A stretch of 64,000 bases of DNA from contig NZ_JACOPX010000014.1 of the NCBI RefSeq assembly GCF_015461835.1, forward strand, positions 1-64,000. Direction: 5' to 3'. Position numbers and translations under genes: made by a program. The notes beneath the pieces were generated by a model that was not told the origin of the DNA, did not search any database, and saw only the letters and a program-made list of their open reading frames with translations. Below are positions 1 through 8,667 of this stretch, piece by piece (position 1 is the first letter of the stretch; each line of letters begins with the position of its first letter). Source of the DNA: Pseudomonas neuropathica (GTDB lineage: Bacteria > Pseudomonadota > Gammaproteobacteria > Pseudomonadales > Pseudomonadaceae).

Positions 1-2615
1 CGTACCTCGCGCACCGGGTCAACCAGCGCATTTTCCAGCAGATGACCGTGCAGCAGATCATCAGCCAGGTGCTGGAAGAGCACGGCATCCTCGCCAGCGA
101 TTACCACTTTCAGCTCAGCGCGATTTATCCTGAGCGCATTTACTGCGTGCAGTACGACGAGTCGGACCTGGATTTCATCCAGCGCTTGTGTGAAGAAGAG
201 GGCATTCACTACCACTTTCAGCACACGTCCAGCGGCCACAAACTGACCTTCGGCGATGACCAGACGGTGTTCCCGAAACTCGCGCCAGTGGCCTATCAGC
301 AGGACTCGGGACTGGTCGCCGACAAACCGGTGGTCAAGCGTTTCGGCCTGCGCTTGGCCACCCGCACCAGCCGCACCACGCGCCGTGATTACGACTTCGT
401 CAAACCGAAAATCGAGCTGGAAAGCGACGCCAAAAGCAGCGCGCAACCGGACCTTGAGGACTACGATTACCCGGGCCGTTTCGTCGATCGTGAGCGCGGC
501 AAACACCTGGCCAATCGCGCGCTGGAGCGGCATCGCAGCGACTACCGTCTGGCCGAGGGCAACAGCGATCAGCCGATCCTCGTCAGCGGGCATTTCCTCG
601 CCCTGACCGACCACGCCAACCCGACGTGGAATGATTTGTGGCTGCTCACCGAAATCTTCCACGAAGGCAAGCAGCCGCAGGTGCTCGAAGAGTCGGTGAC
701 CAGCGACACCACCGACAACAAAGACGATTTCCACCAGGGCTACCGTAACCGCTTCAGCGCCATCCCGTGGGACGTCCCGTATCGTCCGCCGCTCGATCAC
801 CCGAAACCGAAAGTCCTCGGCACGCAAAGCGCGGTGGTCTGCGGTCCCGAGGGTGAAGAGATCTACTGCGACCAGTACGGCCGGGTGAAGGTGCAGTTCT
901 TCTGGGACCGCGAAGGCAAGCACGACGACATGACCAGTTGCTGGATGCGCGTGGCATCGAGCTGGGCGGCGGAAACCTTTGGTTCGATCAATATTCCGCG
1001 GGTTGGCATGGAGGTGTTGATCACCTTCCTCGAGGGCGATCCCGATCAGCCGCTAATCACCGGTTGCCTGTACCACGGCGCGAATCTGCCGCCGTACAAG
1101 CTGCCGGACTTCAAGACCTTGGCCACGGTCAAGAGCAAGGAATACAAGGGCAGCCGTGCCAATGAACTGCGCATCGACGACACCACCAGCGAGATCAGCA
1201 TTGCGCTGCGCAGTGACCACGGCGCGAGTGCGATCAACCTCGGTTACCTGACCCATCCGCGCCCGAGCGGTGGTCAGCCGCGCGGTGAAGGTTTCGAGTT
1301 GCGAACCGACCGGCACGGTGCGGTGCGTGCGGCCGCCGGCCTTCTCATAACGACTGAGCCGCGTCCAAACGAATCCAAGCACCACAAGGATCTGCCGGAA
1401 ACCGCTGAACGCCTCGCGACAGCCAGCGATCAGCAAGACGGCTTTGCGGTGCAGGCCAAAGAACTTCAGGCTCAGGAGGCGGGTGATCAGGACGACGTGG
1501 CCAAAGCGCTGCATGCCCAGCATCAAGGTGTGCTCGGCTCTGGTCCTGCCAACCTCACCGCCAACGAATTCCCCGAGTTCACCGAACCGCATCTGGTCCT
1601 CGCCAGCCCGGCCGGCATTGCCCTGACCACGCCGCGCTCCAGCCACATCGCCACCGGCGAACATCTGGCGCTGAGCAGCACCGGCCACACCAGCCTGTCG
1701 ATCGGCAAACGCCTGCTGGCCAGTGCCAGTCGCGGCATGCGCCTGTTCGTGCAGAGCATGGGCTGGCGGCTGGTCGCAGCGTCCGGCGACATCGATGTAC
1801 GCGCACTGAAGGACAGCATCAACCTGCTGGCCAAACTCAACATCACCGCCAACGCCGACCGCATCACCATCACCGCGAAAACCGAACTGGTGATTCAGGG
1901 CGGCGGCAGCGCCACCACCTACAACGCCGGCGGCATCACCCACGCCACCAGCGGCCCGTACACCGCGCACGCGGCGAACTTCGCCTACACCGGCGCGAAA
2001 TCTTTGGCCGGAGTATTCCCGGAACCACCGAAACCTGGCAAGGGCAATCTGGAATTGTTCAACCAATATGCCGGGCGCCAGGGCATCAAAGAGGGCGATT
2101 ACGAAGTCATCGATGCGCTGGGCAAAAGCATCAAGGGCAAGCTCGATGGCAAGGGTTTCGCCAGCGTCGCCGGGGCTGCACCGGGGCCTGCGCGTGTGCT
2201 GTTCGGTAAAGACCCGGCCGACACCTGGAGCGATGGCAGTTACATCGGCAAGCCGGAATGGCCGTTGAATCCACCGGGTGCCGAAGACGTGCCGAGTCAG
2301 GTGCAGGCGATGGTCGCGCAGGTCTTGCCGAGCAAGAGTTGGGAGATGTTGGAGAAGGGCAAGGACATGGCGCAGACAGGGATGAGTGCGATGCAGACGG
2401 CGCAAGGTGCGATGCAAACGGCGCAGCAAGTGAAAGGTGTGGTGCAGGGCGGGGTGGCCGGGTTGCCGAAGCTGGCGAGTGCGGCGTTGCCGAGTGCGTC
2501 GGGGATTTTGGGGGCGGCGAGCAAGGCGGGCAAATTGCCGAGTCTGCCTGCACCGAGTCTGCCAAAACCTTCCTTGAAAACCCCGGGCCTGTTGGCGGGT
2601 GAGATGCTGTCATGA
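1..2615 (+). CDS. vgrG: Type VI secretion spike protein VgrG (5' truncated by window edge)
   Basis: The frame is open from the first bases, so the true start lies left of the window; the ATG at 42 is internal. VgrG forms the trimeric needle tip of the type VI secretion system and carries effectors. The gp27-like part runs to about 750, followed by the gp5 OB-fold (SSWAAETFGS and GMEVLITFLEGDPDQP near 960-1050). Next comes a DUF2345-type beta-helix region rich in alternating polar residues (about 1550-1990). The last ~200 residues are an unusual extension: a short globular part, then a low-complexity tail with MQTAQ repeats and Pro-Ser-Leu runs, ending in GLLAGEMLS. The stop overlaps an ATG (ATGA at 2612). 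Downstream PAAR, Rhs and immunity genes make this an effector-loading vgrG. Which effector-specific part binds Rhs is inference. Confidence 0.95.
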   Translation, partial: YLAHRVNQRIFQQMTVQQIISQVLEEHGILASDYHFQLSAIYPERIYCVQYDESDLDFIQRLCEEEGIHYHFQHTSSGHKLTFGDDQTVFPKLAPVAYQQDSGLVADKPVVKRFGLRLATRTSRTTRRDYDFVKPKIELESDAKSSAQPDLEDYDYPGRFVDRERGKHLANRALERHRSDYRLAEGNSDQPILVSGHFLALTDHANPTWNDLWLLTEIFHEGKQPQVLEESVTSDTTDNKDDFHQGYRNRFSAIPWDVPYRPPLDHPKPKVLGTQSAVVCGPEGEEIYCDQYGRVKVQFFWDREGKHDDMTSCWMRVASSWAAETFGSINIPRVGMEVLITFLEGDPDQPLITGCLYHGANLPPYKLPDFKTLATVKSKEYKGSRANELRIDDTTSEISIALRSDHGASAINLGYLTHPRPSGGQPRGEGFELRTDRHGAVRAAAGLLITTEPRPNESKHHKDLPETAERLATASDQQDGFAVQAKELQAQEAGDQDDVAKALHAQHQGVLGSGPANLTANEFPEFTEPHLVLASPAGIALTTPRSSHIATGEHLALSSTGHTSLSIGKRLLASASRGMRLFVQSMGWRLVAASGDIDVRALKDSINLLAKLNITANADRITITAKTELVIQGGGSATTYNAGGITHATSGPYTAHAANFAYTGAKSLAGVFPEPPKPGKGNLELFNQYAGRQGIKEGDYEVIDALGKSIKGKLDGKGFASVAGAAPGPARVLFGKDPADTWSDGSYIGKPEWPLNPPGAEDVPSQVQAMVAQVLPSKSWEMLEKGKDMAQTGMSAMQTAQGAMQTAQQVKGVVQGGVAGLPKLASAALPSASGILGAASKAGKLPSLPAPSLPKPSLKTPGLLAGEMLS

Positions 2616-2618
2616 CAA
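2583..2618 (+). repeat. Direct repeat, copy 1: vgrG 3' end
   Basis: The last codons of vgrG plus the ATGACAA overlap recur at 3001-3036 with 31 of 36 bases identical. Both copies can encode GLLAGE-x-LS followed by a stop that overlaps an ATG. Confidence 0.8.
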
Positions 2619-2649
2619 CGGAAACGATTTCGGTCAAAGGAGTGACGCA

Positions 2650-2913
2650 ATGAAAGACGCTATTCGTTTGGGGGACTCCACCACCCACGGTGGCAAGGTT
2701 CTCGAAGCCTTCTCTCAAACCGACCTCAATGGCAAACCGATTGCCGGGGTCGGTCACAAGGTCAGTTGCCCGTTGTGCAAGGGGATTTTCCCGATTGCCG
2801 AGGGCAGCAGCACTTACTCCGTCGATGGCACGCCAATCGCGCTGGATGGCATGAAGACCGCCTGCGGTGCTGCGCTGATTGCAAGTGGTCCCAAAGGGGC
2901 CGTAGTCAGCTGA
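2650..2913 (+). CDS. PAAR-domain spike-tip protein
   Basis: An 87-residue protein whose ATG follows a clear AAAGGAG site. It begins with GDSTTHGG and has the Gly/Pro spacing, paired Cys (CPLCKG) and C-terminal Cys-Gly segment of PAAR proteins. These bind a metal ion and sharpen the tip of the VgrG trimer. It starts 34 bases after vgrG and is co-directional with the rhs gene, so it is probably co-transcribed. An in-frame GTG or other codon further upstream is possible but has no ribosome site. The Rhs protein downstream has no obvious PAAR motif of its own, so this separate PAAR likely serves it (inference). Confidence 0.88.
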   Translation: MKDAIRLGDSTTHGGKVLEAFSQTDLNGKPIAGVGHKVSCPLCKGIFPIAEGSSTYSVDGTPIALDGMKTACGAALIASGPKGAVVS

Positions 2914-3000
2914 AGTTTGAGTTCGCGTTTTGATTCTGTACCTCCAAGAGGCAGGCCTCATACCTGTTTTTGAGAGGTGTTCAAAAATTGTGCATAAAGG

Positions 3001-3036
3001 CTGGGGCTGCTGGCCGGTGAGTTGCTGTCATGACAA
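3001..3036 (+). repeat. Direct repeat, copy 2: vgrG-tail relic at the rhs start
   Basis: This copy of the vgrG tail sits 418 bases downstream of copy 1 and ends in the ATGA that starts rhs. Read in the matching frame it gives GLLAGELLS-stop. It is the expected scar if rhs was once directly fused, by ATGA overlap, to another vgrG. Confidence 0.75.
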
Positions 3037-6000
3037 ATGAACCTGCTGTTGCAAAGAAACGAGAACCGCAGGTTGCGGTCGCGCCTCTCAATACCATCGA
3101 CATCAAGGATGTCGGTCGCGGGGCGGCGAAATTTGATGCTTGGCTGCAGTCTCTCAGCGGAGGTGTGGTTACGCTTGAACGGGTCAAAAACGTCGCTGGT
3201 GCGTTGCCGGTGGTAGGCAACATCATGGCGTTGGTCGATGCGCTCGGCGACATCGTTACCCTTGCCAAAAGCAAGCAGAGGGAGGTGCTGGACTGGGTGA
3301 GTCTGGGCATCAACCTGATAGGTGTATTGCCTGCACCGCCTACCATGGCATCGGCGCGGATGACGTTGCGCCCGACGTTATCGCTGGTGCGCCAGGAGCT
3401 GCGCAATAGCGCAAAGGCGCTATTGGGTGATTCACTGATCGAAGTGCTGATCGGGCATTTGAACGCGACCATCGTTGGCACCATCGACGACTTTGTAAAA
3501 CAGGCTCAACCCAAGCTTGCGTCAATTCTTGACGATGCCGGAAAGCTTGGACATGACGCTGTCAACGAGATTGCCAAAGGCCTGGAGGCTGTGGTCAATG
3601 GCAAGCTCGACGCCAAGGGCGACATGAAGGCTGCAAGTGCAAAAATGAGCGCTGCTGGCAGTCAGTTTCTACATGATCCCAAGGCGTCCATCAGTAATTT
3701 TCTTGGCGCTACCTACAGCGCCTACAAGGCTGCGGGAAAGGGTGTGGCCAACAGCGCAGCGAAGAATCTGCTGCCGGAAAATGCCAAGGCATTGGTATTA
3801 ACCAATACCTCGATGCTGCGCACTTTGGGTGTCGAATTACAAACCCAAATGAAAAAGCTCGGCGATCCTGGCGTCCAGCATTCTATTGGTTGGCTGTTGC
3901 AAATGCTTGCCGGTTCCGTGCTTACCTGGCGCAAGCGTCAGGCTCATGGACAAGGTGCAAGTGTCAAGCCGGGCACCACTTCCAAAGCTCAGCGCAAAGC
4001 GGGTGAGGGGCGTCTGGAAGCAACCAGTCAACAAGCGCCGGCAACCAGCAACTGTAACAGTTGTAAAAACACGGTAATGCCCGCAACCCAGCACAGCATC
4101 AGTTTTGCATTGGGCTCAGAATCACTCAGCCATACCGACTTCAGTTTGTCCGGTTCTTTCCCGATAGAGTGGACGCGAACCTACAGTTCACGTCTGGCTG
4201 AGTATGACCAAAGTGAACTCGGTGCTCGCTGGATCACAGCGCTGACCACGCGTTTTGATTGCCGTAGTGATGGCGTGACTTTTCACGACGCTGACGGCCG
4301 CAGCCACGATTACCCGCTCCCCAAAATCGCGCTCTCTCACTACGACGCGATTGAAAACATCACGTTGGTCAGGGCCAGCGAGGATCAGTTGGTGCTGTGC
4401 CGTGGCTTCGAGCGCAAGGAAACCTATATGCGCCGGGGCCAGCGTTACGTTCTGACGGGCGTTGAACTGCGCAATGGCGCTGGGATGATGCTGCATTACG
4501 AGCATCGTCACGGTAAGGATTCAGTGCTGTCCGACCTGATCACTTACCAGGATGATATTGCAGAGGTTCAGGCCCACCTGGGGACGATGATTGATGGGCA
4601 GGGCCGCTTGACCGGACTCTGGGAAATTCGAGACGGTGCGCCTCAACGTCAACTGTGCGCTTATCAATATGGGGACACTGGTGATCTTCTGCTGGCTCAG
4701 GATGAGAATGGGGCAAGCCGAGTTTATGAGTATCAGCATCACTTGATTACTCGTTACACGGATCGCACTGGCCGTGGCATGAATCTGCAGTGGCAAGGAC
4801 AGGATGCAAAGGCTCGCGCTGTGCGCGAGTGGGCGGATGACGGTAGCTTCGACACCCGCCTGGAATGGGACGAAAACATTCGGCTGACCTATGTCACCGA
4901 TGCCCACGGAAACGAAACCTGGCACTACTACGACATCCTTGGCTACACCTATCGTATTCGACATCCGGATGAGCGTTCGGAATGGTTCTTCCGCGATGAG
5001 GCCAAGAATCTGATCCGTCATGTTCACGCCAGTGGCAGCGAAGAGCGGTATAGCTACGATGAGCGTGGCAACGTGCTTGAACATATCCGGGCTGATGGCA
5101 GCGTAATGCATTACGCCTATGACGATCTGGATCAACTGATCAAAGTCAGTGATGCCGAGGGTGGCCAATGGCAGCGCGCATACGATGATCGTGGCAACCT
5201 GATCGAAGCCATCGATCCGCTGGAAAACAAAACCGAATATGCCTACAACTCAGCGGGTTTGGTGACGGGGGTCAAGGACGCCCTTGGCAACGAACAAAAG
5301 CTCGATTACAACGATGCCGGCCAATTGGTGGAGTATGCCGACTGCTCAGGGAAAACCAGCTGTTGGGAATACAACGAACGTGGGCAGATGATTTGTTACA
5401 CGGACGCGGCAGGTAACAGTACGGAGCATGAGTACAAGGCAGGGCACTTGGTGCTCACCAAGCATCCCGACAAAACCGAAGAGCGTTTTCAACACGATGC
5501 AGAAGGCCGGCTACTGGCTTATACGGATGGATTGGGTCAGTGCACGAGCTGGAGTTATACCGCGGCCGGTTTAATTGGCGAGCGGGTCGATGCGTGCGAA
5601 CAGACGTTGCGTTATCACTGGGATCGTTGTGGACGGTTACTGGTGCTGGAAAATGAAAACGAAAAGCGTGCTCAGTTCCAGTATGACTCTCTAGGGCGTT
5701 TGTTGCAGGAGGCCTGTTTCGATGGGCAAATTACCCGTTATGGCTATGACGCTGTTACTGGGCGACTAGCCAATACCGTCACCGGCAGCAGGCGCATTGC
5801 CTGGAGCTTCGATGCCATGGGCCGATTGGCCGAGCGTTCAGCGTCTTTAGGCGATCAAACGCAGCGCGAAAGTTTCGCTTATGACGGCAATGGCAACCTT
5901 ACCGAAGCCTCCAATGCACATAGTCGCTTGCATTGGTTCCATGATGCTGCGGGTAATCTGCTGCGCGAGCACCAACACTATCTGGGGCTGGAGAAGTCGA

Positions 6001-7715
6001 CAATCGCGGTATGGCGACACGAGTACGACGCGTTGAATCAGCGTATCGCCACTATTCGTCCGGACGGGCATAGGGTCAGTTGGTTGACCTATGGGACAGG
6101 GCACTTGCTTGGGCTTCGCCTGGACGAGCACGAATTGCTCGGACTCGAGCGTGATGATCTGCACCGGGAGATCGCGCGTCATCAAGGCAACCATTTACTT
6201 CAAACGCAACAGTGGGACCCCGTTGGGCGACTGCAGCAGCAAATGTTGGGTCGCAGCGATGATAAGACCACCCTGCTAAAACGCGATTATCAATACGACG
6301 CGGCCGGCCAGTTGACTGACATCAATGATAGCCGTCGCGGTCCGCTCGCTTATCGTTACGACCCCGTGGGCCGACTGTTGAGTGCTGCCAGCCGACTCGG
6401 CACAGAAACGTTCGCATTCGATCCGGCCGGTAATTTGCTGGACAAGGCCAATGAGGAGGATCGGCGTCCGCTGTCTGTAGACGCTCCTCGCAGTAAGCGA
6501 CTCGACAATCTTTTGAGAGAGTATGCCGGGACACACTACGAGTACGACGATCGCGGCAATCGGACGCTTCGCTGGCATGACGGTCGTTACAGTCGAATGC
6601 GGTGGGATCTGTTTGACCGTCTAGCGCACTTCGAAGACGGACGTTTGTCCGTTGACTACGCCTATGACGCACTGGGACGGCGTCTGTATAAAAATTCTGT
6701 CGCCTATTGTAAACAACGGCCTGAGGCGGGCTCCGAATGGAACCGAAACGAGTATGCACGCAAGCAGCTTGAGCTCGGCTGTGGCTTTACGCTGTATGGT
6801 TGGGACGGCGACAACCTTGCGTGGGAAAGCAGTCGTGGTCAGGTCGACGGAGGCCTCGGTCGTACGGTTCACTACATCTATGAACCTGACACTTTTGTTC
6901 CCGTTGCTCAGGCGCTGCAACATCAGTTCATTAATCTTTTGACTCAGGTCGAGCACGCTGGCGATTTCAATCTTGAAGAAGATCCGTTGTGGAATTACAC
7001 CCCGTCTGCGCAACCTCTGGATGTGTTGGCCTGGTATCAGTGTGACCATCTGGGAACACCTCAGGAGCTGACGGATCAACAAGGAGATATCGCTTGGAGT
7101 GCCCAGTACAAGGCATGGGGTGAAGTTCAAGAAACTCGTTCTCGATTTGCGCAGCAGGTCGGTCTGACCAATCCAATCCGCTTCCAGGGCCAGTATCATG
7201 ATCACGAGACCGGGCTGCATTACAATCGTTATCGGTACTACGACCCGCTGATCGGGCGCTTTATCGGCAAAGACCCGATCAGTTATGCGGGTGGACTGAA
7301 TCTTTACGAATATGCGCCAAATCCTGTTAGCTGGGTTGATCCGCTGGGGTTGGCACGTGACACTGCCAAAAAGGCCGCAGATGCTGCACTGAAAAAGGGT
7401 AAGACCACAGGCGCCGCCTCAGAACTACGTACCGGTGGCAAAGTGTTTGTAGGGGTGAGTGGATCGAGATATCCCGTCCATCCCAAGGTCAGGAAAGCCC
7501 TAAAGGCTGTGCCGAAGGATCAACGTGAGCCATGGCATGGCAAGTGTGCAGAAGTCGAGTGCTTGAGCCGATCCTATGACGCGGGAATGGATCCTGCGGG
7601 CGGTACAAGCGAAGCCGTCAATATTGGTACCTCGGGCAAAGGGCATGGAACCGCTAAAAAGGCGTGTCGTTCCTGTAGCTCTGTACTCACAACACTTGGA
7701 GTCCACCATGATTAG
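3030..7715 (+). CDS. Rhs-family polymorphic toxin with YwqJ-type deaminase tip
   Basis: A 1561-residue Rhs effector, probably exported by the type VI system. The N-terminal ~330 residues carry hydrophobic helices (about 55-105), likely used for spike docking or membrane passage, then a CNSC motif. RHS/YD repeats (YD..GRL/N types) fill about 350-1430 and form the hollow shell. The shell ends with PVSWVDPLGL (Asp1437 to Leu1441), the standard cleavage and tip boundary. The last 120 residues are the variable toxin. His1503-Gly-Lys-Cys1506-Ala-Glu1508 and Cys1546-x-x-Cys1549 match the zinc-binding (H/C)AE and CxxC motifs of the cytidine-deaminase superfamily, best fitting YwqJ-like toxins. Its substrate (nucleic acid or nucleotide) cannot be read from sequence. 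The start lies in the vgrG-like repeat. The end overlaps the next gene by 8 bases. Confidence 0.92.
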   Translation: MTNEPAVAKKREPQVAVAPLNTIDIKDVGRGAAKFDAWLQSLSGGVVTLERVKNVAGALPVVGNIMALVDALGDIVTLAKSKQREVLDWVSLGINLIGVLPAPPTMASARMTLRPTLSLVRQELRNSAKALLGDSLIEVLIGHLNATIVGTIDDFVKQAQPKLASILDDAGKLGHDAVNEIAKGLEAVVNGKLDAKGDMKAASAKMSAAGSQFLHDPKASISNFLGATYSAYKAAGKGVANSAAKNLLPENAKALVLTNTSMLRTLGVELQTQMKKLGDPGVQHSIGWLLQMLAGSVLTWRKRQAHGQGASVKPGTTSKAQRKAGEGRLEATSQQAPATSNCNSCKNTVMPATQHSISFALGSESLSHTDFSLSGSFPIEWTRTYSSRLAEYDQSELGARWITALTTRFDCRSDGVTFHDADGRSHDYPLPKIALSHYDAIENITLVRASEDQLVLCRGFERKETYMRRGQRYVLTGVELRNGAGMMLHYEHRHGKDSVLSDLITYQDDIAEVQAHLGTMIDGQGRLTGLWEIRDGAPQRQLCAYQYGDTGDLLLAQDENGASRVYEYQHHLITRYTDRTGRGMNLQWQGQDAKARAVREWADDGSFDTRLEWDENIRLTYVTDAHGNETWHYYDILGYTYRIRHPDERSEWFFRDEAKNLIRHVHASGSEERYSYDERGNVLEHIRADGSVMHYAYDDLDQLIKVSDAEGGQWQRAYDDRGNLIEAIDPLENKTEYAYNSAGLVTGVKDALGNEQKLDYNDAGQLVEYADCSGKTSCWEYNERGQMICYTDAAGNSTEHEYKAGHLVLTKHPDKTEERFQHDAEGRLLAYTDGLGQCTSWSYTAAGLIGERVDACEQTLRYHWDRCGRLLVLENENEKRAQFQYDSLGRLLQEACFDGQITRYGYDAVTGRLANTVTGSRRIAWSFDAMGRLAERSASLGDQTQRESFAYDGNGNLTEASNAHSRLHWFHDAAGNLLREHQHYLGLEKSTIAVWRHEYDALNQRIATIRPDGHRVSWLTYGTGHLLGLRLDEHELLGLERDDLHREIARHQGNHLLQTQQWDPVGRLQQQMLGRSDDKTTLLKRDYQYDAAGQLTDINDSRRGPLAYRYDPVGRLLSAASRLGTETFAFDPAGNLLDKANEEDRRPLSVDAPRSKRLDNLLREYAGTHYEYDDRGNRTLRWHDGRYSRMRWDLFDRLAHFEDGRLSVDYAYDALGRRLYKNSVAYCKQRPEAGSEWNRNEYARKQLELGCGFTLYGWDGDNLAWESSRGQVDGGLGRTVHYIYEPDTFVPVAQALQHQFINLLTQVEHAGDFNLEEDPLWNYTPSAQPLDVLAWYQCDHLGTPQELTDQQGDIAWSAQYKAWGEVQETRSRFAQQVGLTNPIRFQGQYHDHETGLHYNRYRYYDPLIGRFIGKDPISYAGGLNLYEYAPNPVSWVDPLGLARDTAKKAADAALKKGKTTGAASELRTGGKVFVGVSGSRYPVHPKVRKALKAVPKDQREPWHGKCAEVECLSRSYDAGMDPAGGTSEAVNIGTSGKGHGTAKKACRSCSSVLTTLGVHHD

Positions 7716-8196
7716 TCATGAGCAAATCGTTCATTTTTCAGAGCAGTTGAGTAAAGGTAAGGCTGAAGCCGAAGCGGCTCGGAACATAATGAAATTTATG
7801 TGCGCGGGCGTAGGTTTGGTTCTTCAGGACGAAGAAGTGTCCCCAATTGTCAAAAGCGCGTTTGCAGCTGCGCACAAATACTGGTTTGAAGGGGGAAAAA
7901 ATGAAAAGGAGTTGAATGCTGCCAGAGTTAAATGCTGGGATTTTCTGGAAGCGAAAGGGCGCGATGTCGACATTGAAGATAACGAGGACGCTGCTGTAAG
8001 AGCTTTATTTTGCGTCATGTATCCTGACAGAGTTTCCGATGAAGATTTCGTGCAAGAGTCTTTTGAGTGGTTTTTCGAGATGATCAACAGGATTGGCGAT
8101 TTCAGTCAGGCATTTGAAAAGCTAGCTACGAAAGTAGCCCTCGACGGAGGGGCTGACCATAAAAGGCCTACGCGCTGGCTACCACAACCGAGGTAG
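7708..8196 (+). CDS. Putative immunity protein for the Rhs deaminase toxin
   Basis: The ATG at 7708 overlaps the rhs stop and is preceded by TTGGAG; longer upstream frames would run inside rhs and are not preferred. The 162-residue product is acidic and mostly helical by eye (KGKAEAEAARNIM, EDAAVRALFCVMYPDRVSDEDF), with no signal peptide or membrane segment. That fits a cytoplasmic toxin-binding protein. I do not recognise its family. The assignment rests on position: cognate immunity genes nearly always follow the rhs tip, and tight translational overlap is typical. Its base composition looks more AT-rich than the flanking genes, in keeping with transfer together with the toxin tip. Confidence 0.7.
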   Translation: MISHEQIVHFSEQLSKGKAEAEAARNIMKFMCAGVGLVLQDEEVSPIVKSAFAAAHKYWFEGGKNEKELNAARVKCWDFLEAKGRDVDIEDNEDAAVRALFCVMYPDRVSDEDFVQESFEWFFEMINRIGDFSQAFEKLATKVALDGGADHKRPTRWLPQPR

Positions 8197-8206
8197 CGCA
8201 GTAAAA

Positions 8207-8557
8207 GTGATAGCCATTTACTGGTCTAAAGTCGACATTATCAATCGCACTGGTTTCGCAGGCATAACTGGCTCGTTATTTTTGTCGGTTCTCTACCGTT
8301 CACAACGGGCGGGAATCGGCCAAGAGCGGTTGATTGCCAGTGTCTGCTTTGGCCTGGCGTTTGTTGCCGGTATTCCAGGGCAGATGGACAAGAGCGACGG
8401 CGATAAGAACGAGGCTCATGGTCGCAAGGGTGAGGTATTGGACGATGGTCAATACAAAACCCTGGAGGCCAATCTGCCGCCGAGTCTGACGCTGAAGCAG
8501 TGGTGCGAGCAGGCGGATCAAGGCATGCGCCAGGGATTGGAGCGTGTGGGTCTGTAA
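8207..8557 (+). CDS. Small orphan ORF downstream of the immunity gene, possibly a remnant
   Basis: A 116-codon frame opens with GTG, 10 bases after the immunity gene. Residues around 15-60 include two moderately hydrophobic stretches (GITGSLFLSVLY and LIASVCFGLAFVAGI), and the rest is charged and soluble-looking, ending in a helix-like EQADQGMRQGLERVG. No strong ribosome site is visible and no family is recognised. It may be the surviving C-terminal part of a displaced effector or immunity gene, which is common in rhs loci. It could also be a real membrane-linked accessory gene. Confidence 0.4.
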   Translation: MIAIYWSKVDIINRTGFAGITGSLFLSVLYRSQRAGIGQERLIASVCFGLAFVAGIPGQMDKSDGDKNEAHGRKGEVLDDGQYKTLEANLPPSLTLKQWCEQADQGMRQGLERVGL

Positions 8558-8573
8558 TCTCCTTGGTGATTGA

Positions 8574-8655
8574 TTGTTCCCACGCGCAACAATGGAATGC
8601 CTCAAGGGACGCTCCGCGTTCCAGTTCGCGAAGGGACGCGGAGCGTGGGAACGAT
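8574..8655. repeat. REP-like inverted repeat (GTTCCCACGC type)
   Basis: The outer arms (GTTCCCACGC and GCGTGGGAAC) are complementary, and an inner GGACGCTCCGCG / CGCGGAGCGT pair folds as well. It lies in the gap between the rhs module and galM. This is the form of a Pseudomonas REP doublet and may also act as a convergent terminator. Confidence 0.7.
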
Positions 8656-8667
8656 CAGCGTTGGAGG

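Noticed and set aside
1053..2429. A 458-codon open frame antisense to vgrG
   Set aside because: It mirrors vgrG codon structure in GC-rich DNA; the protein is Arg/His/Leu-rich without motifs, and vgrG is certain.
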